64,000 nucleotides of DNA from Ohtaekwangia koreensis (GTDB lineage: Bacteria > Bacteroidota > Bacteroidia > Cytophagales > Cyclobacteriaceae): positions 186,001 to 250,000 of the forward strand of contig NZ_FUZU01000003.1 of the NCBI RefSeq assembly GCF_900167975.1. Reading direction: 5' to 3'. The stretch's first letter is position 1. Each line of letters starts with the position of its first letter. The translations under genes were made by a program, and so were the position numbers. This document shows positions 9,254-17,515 of the stretch, in pieces. The notes beneath the pieces are model-generated. The model was not told the DNA's origin. It did not search any database and saw nothing but the letters and a program-made list of their open reading frames with translations.

Positions 9254-10207
9254 TCACTTCTCGGTTGCGTTACCATCATCGGCCAATGTAGGATTGCCTT
9301 TCCGGGGCGTATCCAGGATTGATACAAGAATAGAAACCGCGAGGATAAACGCTATAATGAGCAGCGAAATATATACTGGAATTTTGAATATATCGGCAAG
9401 CGCCATTTTACTACCTACAAATATGAGAATAACGGCAAGACCATACTTTAAATGTTTGAAATACTTATCTATACCCGCCAAGGCGAAATACAGTGATCGC
9501 AAGCCAAGTATAGCAAAGACGTTGGAAGTATACACGATGAATGGATCTTCTGAAATGGACAGTATAGCGGGTATTGAATCCACGGCAAAGATCAAGTCAG
9601 TGCCTTCAATAACGATCAACACCAGGAACAGCGGTGTAGCCCAAAGCGCGCCATTATTCCGCACAAAGAATTTATCGCCCTGAAAGCTATTGGTAATCGG
9701 GATAACTTTTTTAACCAGCCGTACAAACACATTTCTTTCAGGATCTATTTTGGAATCAGAAGAAAACATGCGTATCCCGGTAAAAATCAAAAAGCCTCCA
9801 AAGATATAGATCAGCCAATGAAATTTATGGATCAATTCTATACCGGTAAAGATAAAAATTGCCCGCATCACCAGAGCCCCAAGAATTCCCAGGAATAATA
9901 CTTTGTGCTGATGAGCAGCAGGCACCTGGAAATACGAGAAGATCATAATGATCACAAATATATTATCGATGCTCAGCGACTTTTCGATCAGGTAGCCAGT
10001 AAGGAATTGCAGAGCGAGGTCTGAATCAAAATAATAGTATATAAAAACATTGAACAGCAATGCGAGCACAATCCATACCCCCGTCCAAACCAGTGCTTCT
10101 TTTACGGACACCTCGTGACTCTTCCGGTGAAATATACCGAGATCAAGCGCGAGCATTCCCAGGACAAAGGCATTGAAACTAATCCACAAAATTGCTGTAT
10201 CACTCAT
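9254..10207 (-). CDS. TerC/Alx family integral membrane protein
   Basis: 317 residues with about eight or nine membrane helices. Characteristic TerC segments are the acidic intramembrane motifs ALDLGIFHR, EKSLSIDNIFV and EGTDLIFAVDSIPA. The family is linked to manganese efflux and to metal loading of exported proteins. Its neighbours do not form a tellurite operon. I looked upstream for a yybP-ykoY manganese riboswitch and saw no convincing one. Confidence 0.9.
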   Translation of the reverse strand: MSDTAILWISFNAFVLGMLALDLGIFHRKSHEVSVKEALVWTGVWIVLALLFNVFIYYYFDSDLALQFLTGYLIEKSLSIDNIFVIIMIFSYFQVPAAHQHKVLFLGILGALVMRAIFIFTGIELIHKFHWLIYIFGGFLIFTGIRMFSSDSKIDPERNVFVRLVKKVIPITNSFQGDKFFVRNNGALWATPLFLVLIVIEGTDLIFAVDSIPAILSISEDPFIVYTSNVFAILGLRSLYFALAGIDKYFKHLKYGLAVILIFVGSKMALADIFKIPVYISLLIIAFILAVSILVSILDTPRKGNPTLADDGNATEK

Positions 10208-10324
10208 AAAGTAAGATTAAAGGTCAGATTTTTCATCCAGGTTATAACAAAGAAGAACGTGTATAGTTTTCAAATGTGGCCGCAAGCATATTACTATGCT
10301 CGTTGAAAAGATAGTTATTTACAA

Positions 10325-10513
10325 TCAAACTTTAACGGACTTTGCTGCATCAACCCCAAATGTAGATCGCGCCCAATGCCTGAGCTCATTGGTATCGTTC
10401 TTTGAAAGTACCTTTATGCTCTTTTTGTACTCCTTTAAAAACAAATTTCTACTAAAGCTAAATTTTGTAAGAATCAATTTACAATACTCGAGCATACTGG
10501 TCTTAAACTTCAT
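10325..10513 (-). CDS. Small conserved hypothetical protein (62 residues)
   Basis: The pattern MKFKTSMLEYCKLIL..SF..NLF.KEYKKSIKVLS..D..ELRHWAR..FG is one I recall as a recurrent small soluble protein of Cytophagales. It is basic and helical, has no signal peptide, and its function is unknown. It sits alone between terC and doxX on the same strand, with ordinary codon use. The match is from memory. Confidence 0.65.
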   Translation of the reverse strand: MKFKTSMLEYCKLILTKFSFSRNLFLKEYKKSIKVLSKNDTNELRHWARSTFGVDAAKSVKV

Positions 10514-10658
10514 CGTCTATGGATTACCTTCTGCTTAAACACGTTGCCACTTTAAATTAGTTTCTAAAATCGTATTAGAATCCTCTAATGCCTTCATTAG
10601 AATAACTTAATCTAGCGCCTTTGATTTGTATACTATAGTTACACATAAAGTTATACAT

Positions 10659-10700
10659 AAAAAAGAAGGCCTGACTCGTGTATACAAGTCAGACTTCTTT
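10659..10700 (-). terminator. Terminator after doxX-family gene
   Basis: Arms AAAGAAGGCCTGACT (10662-10676) and AGTCAGACTTCTTT (10687-10700) pair with a one-base bulge. The preceding A-run (10659-10664) is a T-run on the minus strand, the direction of doxX. Confidence 0.75.
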
Positions 10701-10740
10701 GTAAAACCTATGTGATACGCTATACGTCAACGCACCAGGA

Positions 10741-11148
10741 TTATCTTGATTCGATGGGCGATTTGGTGAATCTTCCCCATGCTATAAATGCCGCTATGCA
10801 TGCAGCTGCTATATTTAAACCGATGGCCGATGCCTCACCTCTTGCAATATGAAAAACTGAAGCGCATAGCATGAGTACAATACTGCCTATAGCAGCCCAG
10901 GGTGTGAGCCTTGGTTTAATACGAAGGAGTGACGGCAAGATCAACCCTAACGCTGCTGCTAAATCCACTATGCCGAGAAGCCGAACAAACCACGCAGGAA
11001 CTTGTCCCATCCATGGCATCATCACCGAAATTTTAGCAATAGGTTGAAATTTCATGATGACACCCATCATGAACAATGCTGCTAATAATACCTGCGCGGT
11101 CCAAAGTATAATGTGGACTGCTTGCGAAGACTGTTGTTTACCGGTCAT
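10741..11148 (-). CDS. DoxX family membrane protein
   Basis: 135 residues with four predicted membrane helices, including VLLAALFMMGVIMKF, the ALGLILP stretch and AAIGSIVLMLCASVFHIARGE. The FMMGVIMKF..PI pattern in helix 1 and the short length are typical of DoxX-like proteins, which are poorly defined and have been tied to thiol or redox stress. It is divergent from an HxlR regulator with operator repeats between them, so HxlR control is likely. Confidence 0.85.
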   Translation of the reverse strand: MTGKQQSSQAVHIILWTAQVLLAALFMMGVIMKFQPIAKISVMMPWMGQVPAWFVRLLGIVDLAAALGLILPSLLRIKPRLTPWAAIGSIVLMLCASVFHIARGEASAIGLNIAAACIAAFIAWGRFTKSPIESR

Positions 11149-11196
11149 GTTTATATATTTTATTTATGGCGCTAAAGTACCTATACTTGCTTTCGG

Positions 11197-11232
11197 TTGG
11201 ATAGCGCTTCCACTTTGGATAGCGCTATCCAA
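11197..11232. promoter_or_regulatory. Tandem palindromic operators between doxX and hxlR genes
   Basis: TTGGATAGCGCTATCCAA (11215-11232) is a perfect 18-base palindrome. A second copy, TTGGATAGCGCTTCCA, begins exactly 18 bases earlier at 11197. They sit in the 126-base gap between divergent starts, where an HxlR dimer would control both genes. On the doxX side TACTTTAG (11172-11179, minus) is a plausible -7 element. Confidence 0.7.
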
Positions 11233-11274
11233 GGCGATAGTAACGCAGCACCACAACACTATATATAAAACACT

Positions 11275-11613
11275 ATGCTATCAAAAGGAGGATGTCCAAA
11301 AAACGCTCTTTCTATCCGAGATGCTCTGGAAGCCCTGGAAGGCAGATGGAAACTACTCATATTGTTTTCACTATCGACTGGCAACAAACGCTTTAAGCAA
11401 ATATCAAAAGAAGTCCCCGGGATTACCGATAAAACGCTATCCAAAGAATTAAAGAACCTGGAAGGCAATAAACTGATCACCCGAAATGTATATGATACTT
11501 TTCCTCCCACGGTAGAATATTCGATTACAGCACACGGCAAGTCTCTTGAAAAGGTTATGGATGAACTACATTACTGGGGGCTGGCACATCGAAAAAAAAT
11601 TATGGGCAAGTGA
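11275..11613 (+). CDS. HxlR family transcriptional regulator
   Basis: 112 residues of winged helix, the standard HxlR length. Hallmarks are GGCPKNALSIRDALEALEGRWKLLIL near the N-terminus, FKQISKEVPGITDKTLSKELKNLE (recognition helix) and VEYSITAHGKSLEKVMDELHYWG. Cys7 lies in the position of the sensing Cys found in several redox-responsive HxlR proteins. Divergence from DoxX and the tandem palindromes suggest it represses doxX and itself. Confidence 0.9.
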   Translation: MLSKGGCPKNALSIRDALEALEGRWKLLILFSLSTGNKRFKQISKEVPGITDKTLSKELKNLEGNKLITRNVYDTFPPTVEYSITAHGKSLEKVMDELHYWGLAHRKKIMGK

Positions 11614-11670
11614 TCGGTTATCGTGTAGCGAAGCGTCATGAACATCGCTATAATGTCACATAGCGTCCTT

Positions 11671-11706
11671 AAAAAAAACAGCCTGTCGTTACAGGCTGTT
11701 TTTTTG
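11671..11706. terminator. Bidirectional terminator after hxlR gene
   Basis: AAAACAGCCTGT and ACAGGCTGTTTT form a perfect stem around CGTT, with A8 before and T7 after. It sits about 60 bases past the hxlR stop. Confidence 0.85.
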
Positions 11707-11753
11707 TGATCCGGTTTAATAACGGCCAATACAAAAGACACAACCACTCTCCT

Positions 11754-11772
11754 TGCCGGTTTTGTTCTATTT
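11754..11772 (+). promoter_or_regulatory. 19-base element shared by two upstream regions (copy 1)
   Basis: TGCCGGTTTTGTTCTATTT occurs here, 39 bases before the cytochrome c ATG, and identically at 12706-12724, 46 bases before the ATG of the NAD(P)-binding protein. A common activator site or promoter element is inferred. Confidence 0.4.
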
Positions 11773-11810
11773 TAAAAATCTCCGGGCCCATAGTCTTGCT
11801 AAAAAAAACT

Positions 11811-12119
11811 ATGACTGGGAGTATCGCTTTTTTATTGTCGCTGACTTTTTATACAACCCTGTACGGCAATACTTTTACAAGACCACAGGATGCAACAGGT
11901 GTGGCGTTGTATAAACAAAACTGTGTTCGTTGCCACGGTGCCAATGGCAGGAAGGGGTTTCTGGGAGCAAAGGATTTGAGCAAGAGTATACTTGCTGATT
12001 CTGAAATCATTCAAAAAATCCGAAATGGAAAGGGATTCATGCCATCCTTTAAAAAGAAACTTTCCGTTGGCGAAATCGAAGCTATTGTTGTATTTGTAAA
12101 AGGCCTACGGACAAACTGA
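11811..12119 (+). CDS. Small secreted c-type cytochrome
   Basis: 102 residues from ATG 11811, chosen because it opens a signal peptide (MTGSIAFLLSLTFYTTLYGN); an earlier in-frame start adds 35 unlikely residues. One haem site: C38-V-R-C41-H42 (NCVRCHG) with likely distal ligand Met77 in GFMPSF. This is the pattern of class I cytochrome c (about 80-residue domain). It would carry electrons in the periplasm; the partner is not evident. Leads a run of same-strand genes. Confidence 0.85.
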   Translation: MTGSIAFLLSLTFYTTLYGNTFTRPQDATGVALYKQNCVRCHGANGRKGFLGAKDLSKSILADSEIIQKIRNGKGFMPSFKKKLSVGEIEAIVVFVKGLRTN

Positions 12120-12150
12120 TCTAGATATTTATAACTTCATATTTACATTT

Positions 12151-12702
12151 ATGTCTTATTCCAGTGAAAGATCCATACCCATTATTCCTATGATTACACC
12201 CTCCAATATTCTCCTGGTGATTACTGCTACCACTACTGCGCTCATTGCCGGGCTTTTCTTTGCGTGGTCATGCTCGGTAACCATTGGACTTGCACGCGTG
12301 ACGGATATAGTATACATCACAGCCATGCAGTCTATGAACAGGGCTATACTGAATCCTGTATTTCTATCATGCTTCCTGGGCACCGCCATACTTTTACCGC
12401 TCAGCACATATATACACTATTCACCTGCTACCCTATCCCGTTTTTGGTTTCTGCTTGCAGCTTCAGTAGTTTATATCATTGGTGTACTGGGTGTAACGAT
12501 GGCCGGTAATGTTCCCTTAAATGAATCACTCGATGCCTTTGCATTATCATCCGCTTCTGCTTCTGAAATGAGTTTACAGCGAGCAGCTTTTGAAGGCAAA
12601 TGGAATTTTCTCAACACCATCCGCACCATTGCCTCTACCCTTTCCATTATACTGGTTATTATAGCGTGCCTGGCTCCTGCCCGACCGGAGTCGCAGTTAT
12701 AG
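12151..12702 (+). CDS. DUF1772 (anthrone oxygenase-like) membrane protein
   Basis: 183 residues, four predicted helices (ILLVITATTTALIAGLFFAWS, AILNPVFLSCFLGTAILL and two more) with the DUF1772 features GLFFAWS.SV..GLARV, MQSMNRAI.NP.F and MAGNVPLNE.L. The family relates to anthrone oxygenases and other small membrane proteins; its activity here is unknown. ATG 12190 is an alternative start that trims 13 polar residues. It lies 31 bases after the cytochrome gene. Confidence 0.8.
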   Translation: MSYSSERSIPIIPMITPSNILLVITATTTALIAGLFFAWSCSVTIGLARVTDIVYITAMQSMNRAILNPVFLSCFLGTAILLPLSTYIHYSPATLSRFWFLLAASVVYIIGVLGVTMAGNVPLNESLDAFALSSASASEMSLQRAAFEGKWNFLNTIRTIASTLSIILVIIACLAPARPESQL

Positions 12703-12705
12703 GCC

Positions 12706-12724
12706 TGCCGGTTTTGTTCTATTT
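12706..12724 (+). promoter_or_regulatory. 19-base element shared by two upstream regions (copy 2)
   Basis: Identical to 11754-11772 (TGCCGGTTTTGTTCTATTT), just after the DUF1772 stop and before the NAD(P)-binding gene. TATACTTTG follows and resembles a -7 element. Confidence 0.4.
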
Positions 12725-12770
12725 ATACTTTGCGTGCCGTGCTAGTTTCGCTTCAAATAATTTATACTAT

Positions 12771-13394
12771 ATGAAGATACTCATTGTAGGATCAACGGGA
12801 AGTATTGGTCTTCAGCTTGTAGAACAAGCACTCGAAGCACGGCATACCGTAACGGCCTTTGTGCGAAATCCGCAGAAGCTCACCATCAAACATCCGAACT
12901 TGATTACAGCACAAGGCGATGTGATGGATCCCGGTTCACTCCTAAAAGCGATGCCTGGTCATGAGGCAGTCTTGTGTGCATTGGGTGCCGGCAGAAAAGG
13001 GACGATACGATCGGCTGGTACAAAGCATGTTATCGAGGCGATGGAAACTACAGGTATAAAACGCTTTGTATGCGAAACATCACTCGGGGTTGGCGACAGC
13101 CGTGGCAATCTTAACTTCTTCTGGAAATACATTATGTTCGGAATGCTTTTACGCGAGGCGTATGCCGATCATCAATTACAAGAGCAATACATTATGCAAA
13201 GTACATTGGACTGGACAATCGTTCGGCCCGCAGCGTTCACAGATGGTCCGCGCACAGGTATATACCGGCATGGCTTTCCTGGCGATGATAAAACGATCAC
13301 AGCTAAAATTTCGCGCGCAGATGTCGCCGATTTTATGTTGAAACAATTAAACGACACTACATACTATAGGAAGACACCGGGCTTATCCTACTGA
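12771..13394 (+). CDS. NAD(P)-binding, NmrA-like SDR family protein
   Basis: 207 residues from ATG 12771 (MKILIVGSTGSIGLQLVEQA). The Rossmann glycine motif GSTGSIG (residues 7-13) opens the protein, an NADP-favouring Arg follows in FVRNPQKL, and the atypical SDR region has TSLGVGDSRG and WTIVRPAAF. These proteins reduce quinones or small carbonyls, or act as redox sensors. Together with DoxX, HxlR and DUF1772 it suggests an electrophile or redox-stress theme. Confidence 0.88.
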   Translation: MKILIVGSTGSIGLQLVEQALEARHTVTAFVRNPQKLTIKHPNLITAQGDVMDPGSLLKAMPGHEAVLCALGAGRKGTIRSAGTKHVIEAMETTGIKRFVCETSLGVGDSRGNLNFFWKYIMFGMLLREAYADHQLQEQYIMQSTLDWTIVRPAAFTDGPRTGIYRHGFPGDDKTITAKISRADVADFMLKQLNDTTYYRKTPGLSY

Positions 13395-13432
13395 TGCAGT
13401 ATATTGGATGTTTGGAATAAACCTGCCAACTT

Positions 13433-13479
13433 TGCTGAACCTTGCACGCATGAATTCGTTTCTACGGCAAGGTTCAGCA
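13433..13479. promoter_or_regulatory. 13-base inverted repeat abutting the AraC start codon
   Basis: TGCTGAACCTTGC (13433-13445) and GCAAGGTTCAGCA (13467-13479) are perfect inverted copies, 21 bases apart. The right arm ends one base before ATG 13481. It could be an autoregulatory operator, or an mRNA hairpin that hides the translation start. Confidence 0.6.
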
Positions 13480-13480
13480 C

Positions 13481-14296
13481 ATGAAGTACAACCAAATACA
13501 ACCCCCGGGCTACCTCAAAGGTTACGTTCAGCATTTCTGGACGCTGGAGAGTTCGTGTGATGATGTTGTACCCAAAACATTTGGGCCGGTTGCTGACGGT
13601 TGCCCTGGATTTATATTCCGCGAATCCGAAAGCGGAGCTTTTTACGATGCCGATAAAGGATCGTTACCTGCGCTATTTCTATACGGGCAAACTATAAAGC
13701 CGCGGGAGATCAATTCAAAGGGAGCTTTCAAAACGATTGGCGCTTCGTTCTATCCCAATGCGCTGAAATCGATCTTCGGTTTCAATGCCGATGAACTTAC
13801 CGATGGTTGTATTGACCTAAATGCAATGGCTGAAGAGCAAGGCGTTTACCTGGTGGAGAATCTTTTAAACACACCTTCCACGCAGCGCCAGATTGAAATA
13901 CTATCCTCTTACTTTTTTGTTCAGATTCAGAAGAACAAAGTGTCCACGGATAAAGTGATGCAGTATATCATTTCGGAAATCATTGCATCCAAAGGAAATA
14001 TAGCCCTAAAGACACTACAGGAAAAAACACAATTATCAGAAAGAAGTTTTGAGCGCAGGTTTAAACAATGCGTTGGTATCACGCCTAAACTATTTTCCCG
14101 CATTTGCCGCTTCCAGGCATCTATGCATCAACTGCGCACCAATCAATACTTAAAGCTCTCTGACATTGCTTTTGAAAACGGGTACGCAGACCAATCGCAT
14201 TTTATAAGAGCCTTTCAGGAGTTTGCCGGTTACTCCCCAAACCAGTTTCAAAAGCAGTGCAATGAAGTAGTGGCAAACTTCCCCATCATTAAATAA
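13481..14296 (+). CDS. AraC family transcriptional regulator (DUF6597-type N-terminus)
   Basis: 271 residues. The N-terminal sensing domain (PPGYLKGYVQHFWTLES, then GFNADELTDGCIDLN) fits the DUF6597 type. The C-terminal two helix-turn-helix unit is complete: IALKTLQEKTQLSERSFERRFKQCVGITPKLFSRICRF, then LSDIAFENGYADQSHFIRAFQEFAGYSPNQF. It is likely autoregulated through the repeat before its start. Targets may be the upstream redox genes. Confidence 0.9.
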   Translation: MKYNQIQPPGYLKGYVQHFWTLESSCDDVVPKTFGPVADGCPGFIFRESESGAFYDADKGSLPALFLYGQTIKPREINSKGAFKTIGASFYPNALKSIFGFNADELTDGCIDLNAMAEEQGVYLVENLLNTPSTQRQIEILSSYFFVQIQKNKVSTDKVMQYIISEIIASKGNIALKTLQEKTQLSERSFERRFKQCVGITPKLFSRICRFQASMHQLRTNQYLKLSDIAFENGYADQSHFIRAFQEFAGYSPNQFQKQCNEVVANFPIIK

Positions 14297-14372
14297 CGGG
14301 ATGAAATATATCTCCCTAGTATTGTAACAATTCCTTTCCGGTGCTGACTAATCTGTATATATACATCTATGC

Positions 14373-15008
14373 ATGTTGCAGTTTGAAAGGTACAGCAAGT
14401 CCTATAGCGGCCGTCTTGTTTTAAAGATTGACAGGCTAACCCTGGAGCCCGGTATTTACTGGATCAAAGGCGTGAACGGATCTGGCAAGAGTACATTTCT
14501 AAAAACGATCGCTGGCCTTCTTCCCATTGAGGGTGATATACTTTTGAATGATACACTTCACCTCAAAGAACAACCGGTTGCCTTTCGAAGGATTGTAAAC
14601 TTTGCGGAAGCTGAACCTATATTTCCGGGATTCTTAACGGGAATGGAAATGATCCGTTTGTTTGCATCTGCCAAAGGCGCACCCCTTAACACCACTTCCC
14701 ATTATATAGAGAGCATGAGTATGGCGCACTATATCAACGAACCGCTGGTGACCTATTCGAGCGGCATGTTGAAGAAGCTTTCACTGGTGCTTGCATTCAT
14801 AGGTGAGCCCACTTTGATTCTACTGGATGAACCCTTGATCACCATGGACACTGCTTCGCTGGCTATATTGTATACCTGGATCACTGAAAAGCACGCCAAT
14901 GGAAAAACAAGTTTTCTGTTGTCATCACATCAGGAGCTGAGTGTAAACACTTCTATCACTCTAAAAGAAATATTGATTGCAGATCAGACGTTAACATTTG
15001 CCGGATGA
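14373..15008 (+). CDS. ABC transporter ATP-binding protein
   Basis: 211 residues, a compact nucleotide-binding domain. Walker A GVNGSGKST (33-41), signature YSSGMLKKL (128-136), Walker B LILLDEP (148-154) and the H-loop SSH (to 186) are all intact. The final bases overlap the start of the membrane partner (ATGA, 15005-15008), so the two are cotranslated. The substrate is unknown. Confidence 0.93.
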   Translation: MLQFERYSKSYSGRLVLKIDRLTLEPGIYWIKGVNGSGKSTFLKTIAGLLPIEGDILLNDTLHLKEQPVAFRRIVNFAEAEPIFPGFLTGMEMIRLFASAKGAPLNTTSHYIESMSMAHYINEPLVTYSSGMLKKLSLVLAFIGEPTLILLDEPLITMDTASLAILYTWITEKHANGKTSFLLSSHQELSVNTSITLKEILIADQTLTFAG

Positions 15009-16144
15009 TCCGCTCTCCGCTCACAAATATATTGCTAAAGATTTTTGTCAATGGATTTTATCGTGTTCATGCAGGCTTTCTTACACTGCTTTTCGGCACT
15101 GTAATCTGTTATTGTTTTTTTATAATTCCATTAAACCAAACGCATCTTTCTCCACAAGACCGTATTCTTGAAAACCTGATCTTTACTCTTACGTTGCTTA
15201 GCTCTCCACTCGTAATGGCTTTGGTTTTCCTCATCTGGTTATTCTACACGTTTAAAAGCTGGCAATATATAGCACGACAGCTGCGCGCAGAGAGTCACCA
15301 ATTTTTATTTTACAGTGTTACCGCATTTTCGAAAGCGAGGCAATTTCAAAGCTGGTTCGTTATACAACTCGTCATCTTATTGCCTGCTATAGGGTACGCA
15401 TTAATGACCATTACAGTCGGGCTTATCTTTGAATATTATTGGGTACCGGTTATTGCTGTTATATATCTGATCGCATTGGCATTGCTAAGTGCGTGGATCT
15501 ACGTTCGTCTTACCAACGAGTTACCCAAGGAAGTTAAAGGTCACACGCTCTTGCTTCGATTTACAGGATCCTGGAAGAAGCCATTCTTTAGTTTATTCTT
15601 CTACCATATTGCGGACCGGCTGAAGATCATGTATAGCGTGACCAAAACATTATCGCTGTTAATGCTCGTTTGCCTGTCGTACTTTTTTAACGATGTTACC
15701 GGACTGCGTTCAGCGGCCATAATCATGCTGATAGTCAGTATGACGCACGTAATGCTGGTATACCAAAGCCAGGTTTTTGAAGATACTTTTTTAAGTTTTG
15801 CCCGTAACTTTGCCTATAGCCGGATCAGGCTATATATAAATTTTATAATCCTGTATAGTCTGCTATTACTACCGGAAGGCATAATACTGTTGACGTACTT
15901 CCCTCCTTTTGTTGCCGCAGGATTATTCCTGTTCACCTTAAGTATACTCGTCTTATGCCGGTGCCTTTTATATAGACCCGGGATAACGCTGCGTGATTAC
16001 CTGTGGTGGATTACGATCCTGTTCACCGGATATTTTATACTGGTGTTGTTCAATCAATGGTCGTGGCTGGGATTTTTTAACCTGCTGATTTCTTACTTTG
16101 TCTTCCATAGAAATTATTATGAGACAGGAAATAGTATGCTGTGA
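15005..16144 (+). CDS. ABC transporter membrane subunit (unassigned family)
   Basis: 379 residues with about ten hydrophobic helices and little else, starting inside the ATPase stop codon. This overlap and pairing identify it as the membrane half of the exporter. It lacks an obvious FtsX domain or the standard ABC-2 motifs that I could recognise. It is rich in Tyr, Phe and Trp, as many Bacteroidota exporter subunits are. Confidence 0.75.
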   Translation: MIRSPLTNILLKIFVNGFYRVHAGFLTLLFGTVICYCFFIIPLNQTHLSPQDRILENLIFTLTLLSSPLVMALVFLIWLFYTFKSWQYIARQLRAESHQFLFYSVTAFSKARQFQSWFVIQLVILLPAIGYALMTITVGLIFEYYWVPVIAVIYLIALALLSAWIYVRLTNELPKEVKGHTLLLRFTGSWKKPFFSLFFYHIADRLKIMYSVTKTLSLLMLVCLSYFFNDVTGLRSAAIIMLIVSMTHVMLVYQSQVFEDTFLSFARNFAYSRIRLYINFIILYSLLLLPEGIILLTYFPPFVAAGLFLFTLSILVLCRCLLYRPGITLRDYLWWITILFTGYFILVLFNQWSWLGFFNLLISYFVFHRNYYETGNSML

Positions 16145-16159
16145 TTGCAAACCGTAATG

Positions 16160-17188
16160 TTACATCTTGAACTTATAATCGTCCAGGGTGATCCAGCTAA
16201 ACCGATAGGATACACCGAGTTCAAGCATAACTCCCGAAGCTGGCTTCAAATCAAAAAAGACAGGACGAATGGCAGCATGGAAATTCAAGTAATGACTACC
16301 CATGGCAGGATTGCCATAGTAAGTATAAAGATTGTCCTTCCCGACTTGTAATGAGTAATGTAATACTATACCGGGGCTGAATCCTTTTGCCATAATATAG
16401 TCTTTATCCTTATTATTCACTTTGCTGGAAATATTTTGCATCGCATAACATAGTTCGACTTGTGCCAGCCATTCGCTACGTTCCTTTTTGTGCAGGGACT
16501 TGTTGATGCCAGCGCCCAATAGAAGTGTTGGCGAAGATTTATCAAGTTCGCGGGTTGTGTTTATCGGATACGGTTTTTTATGTGAATTGCCGTACAGGTT
16601 CATCACCAACCCGGCACCAATTCCGTTCTCACCTACATACATTAAATCAACTTTGAAACCACCGCCTGTTTTTAGATATTCCTGGGCGTTGCCTGCAAAA
16701 CTATTAACAACTGCACCTAAAAGTATATCCATACGTCTTCCTGATTTATGTATATACTCAAAGTCATCTACCGTTAACTTCTCCGTATGCGTATAGCGGG
16801 ATAGCCGCTGCCGCTGCATGGTATATTTCGGAAATTGGATCTTTACAAAATAGATAGAGCTTTGCGCCTGGCCATTTACGATGCGTGGATAAAAATCGGG
16901 TAGTGGCTGTTGGTTTTTGATACTATCGATAATAACCGGGTCGTTTATACCATTCACTTCTTCGAGTGTGGCTACGCCTTCCTCGGAAATGCTATAAATG
17001 AATTCGAGGGGGACGTCTTCGAGGCGTTGGCGTTGTTCCGGAGTAAAATCGATCTTATAATATAAAAGCGCTAAATTATTCAGACCTCCCCGAGGCCCTG
17101 CAGCCGTATTTACACTGTCCGCATCCTGTGCTCTAAGGGAAACATGCAAACCTATTATGGCAAGCGTACAAAACAATAACTTCGTCAT
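16160..17188 (-). CDS. Secreted hypothetical protein with outer-membrane-type C-terminus
   Basis: 342 residues from ATG 17188, chosen for its signal peptide (MTKLLFCTLAIIGLHVSLRAQ). The first half is polar and mixed. The second half has alternating aromatic strands (GGFKVDLMYVGENGIGAGLVM, LNFHAAIRPVFFDL, VMLELGVSYRFSW) as in outer-membrane beta-barrels or PorT-like proteins. No family is recognised. It is convergent with the ABC permease, 15 bases between stops. Confidence 0.6.
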   Translation of the reverse strand: MTKLLFCTLAIIGLHVSLRAQDADSVNTAAGPRGGLNNLALLYYKIDFTPEQRQRLEDVPLEFIYSISEEGVATLEEVNGINDPVIIDSIKNQQPLPDFYPRIVNGQAQSSIYFVKIQFPKYTMQRQRLSRYTHTEKLTVDDFEYIHKSGRRMDILLGAVVNSFAGNAQEYLKTGGGFKVDLMYVGENGIGAGLVMNLYGNSHKKPYPINTTRELDKSSPTLLLGAGINKSLHKKERSEWLAQVELCYAMQNISSKVNNKDKDYIMAKGFSPGIVLHYSLQVGKDNLYTYYGNPAMGSHYLNFHAAIRPVFFDLKPASGVMLELGVSYRFSWITLDDYKFKM

Positions 17189-17281
17189 TCTTAATATACT
17201 TAAAATACATCCGGAGAAAGGGGCTGCGAAGATATACAAAAAACATTTTTCAATGCCGTGTGCGTTGAAATATAGTGAAGC

Positions 17282-17392
17282 TGCGTGAGGGATGGAGGCA
17301 TTTGTATGAGCTCGATGTGGCTTGTGCGTTGGACAGCGAGTGCCGACAGCCCGACCCTGAGGTACGAAGGGGCACGCCCTCGTTAAAAAAAA
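17282..17392. repeat. GC-rich REP-like intergenic element (candidate)
   Basis: This 111-base stretch between divergent genes is clearly richer in G and C than its surroundings. It opens with GCGTGAGGGATGGAGG and closes with GGGGCACGCCCTCG, with CGACAGCCCGACCC inside. From memory, blocks beginning GCGTGAGGGAT and ending GGGCACGCC recur between genes in Cytophagales genomes. There is only one copy in this window, so repeat status is inference. Confidence 0.45.
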
Positions 17393-17515
17393 TCCGGTCC
17401 TAAATAAAAAAGCAAATAAATACTGACCGATAATGGAATTCCATGCAACCTATTACTCCGGGAGGCGTCCATTCTGTAGTTGTAAGTATTTAAGTAACTC
17501 AAAATCAATTTCAAT

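Noticed and set aside
10208..10324. Manganese (yybP-ykoY) riboswitch before terC
   Set aside because: The conserved core sequences and a terminator-type switch are not visible in the 117-base upstream region.
10574..10603. Direct repeat ATTAGAAT spaced 22 bases, resembling a LytTR site
   Set aside because: Very AT-rich; no regulator of that type nearby and no match to the WTNGTCAAT motif. Could be chance.
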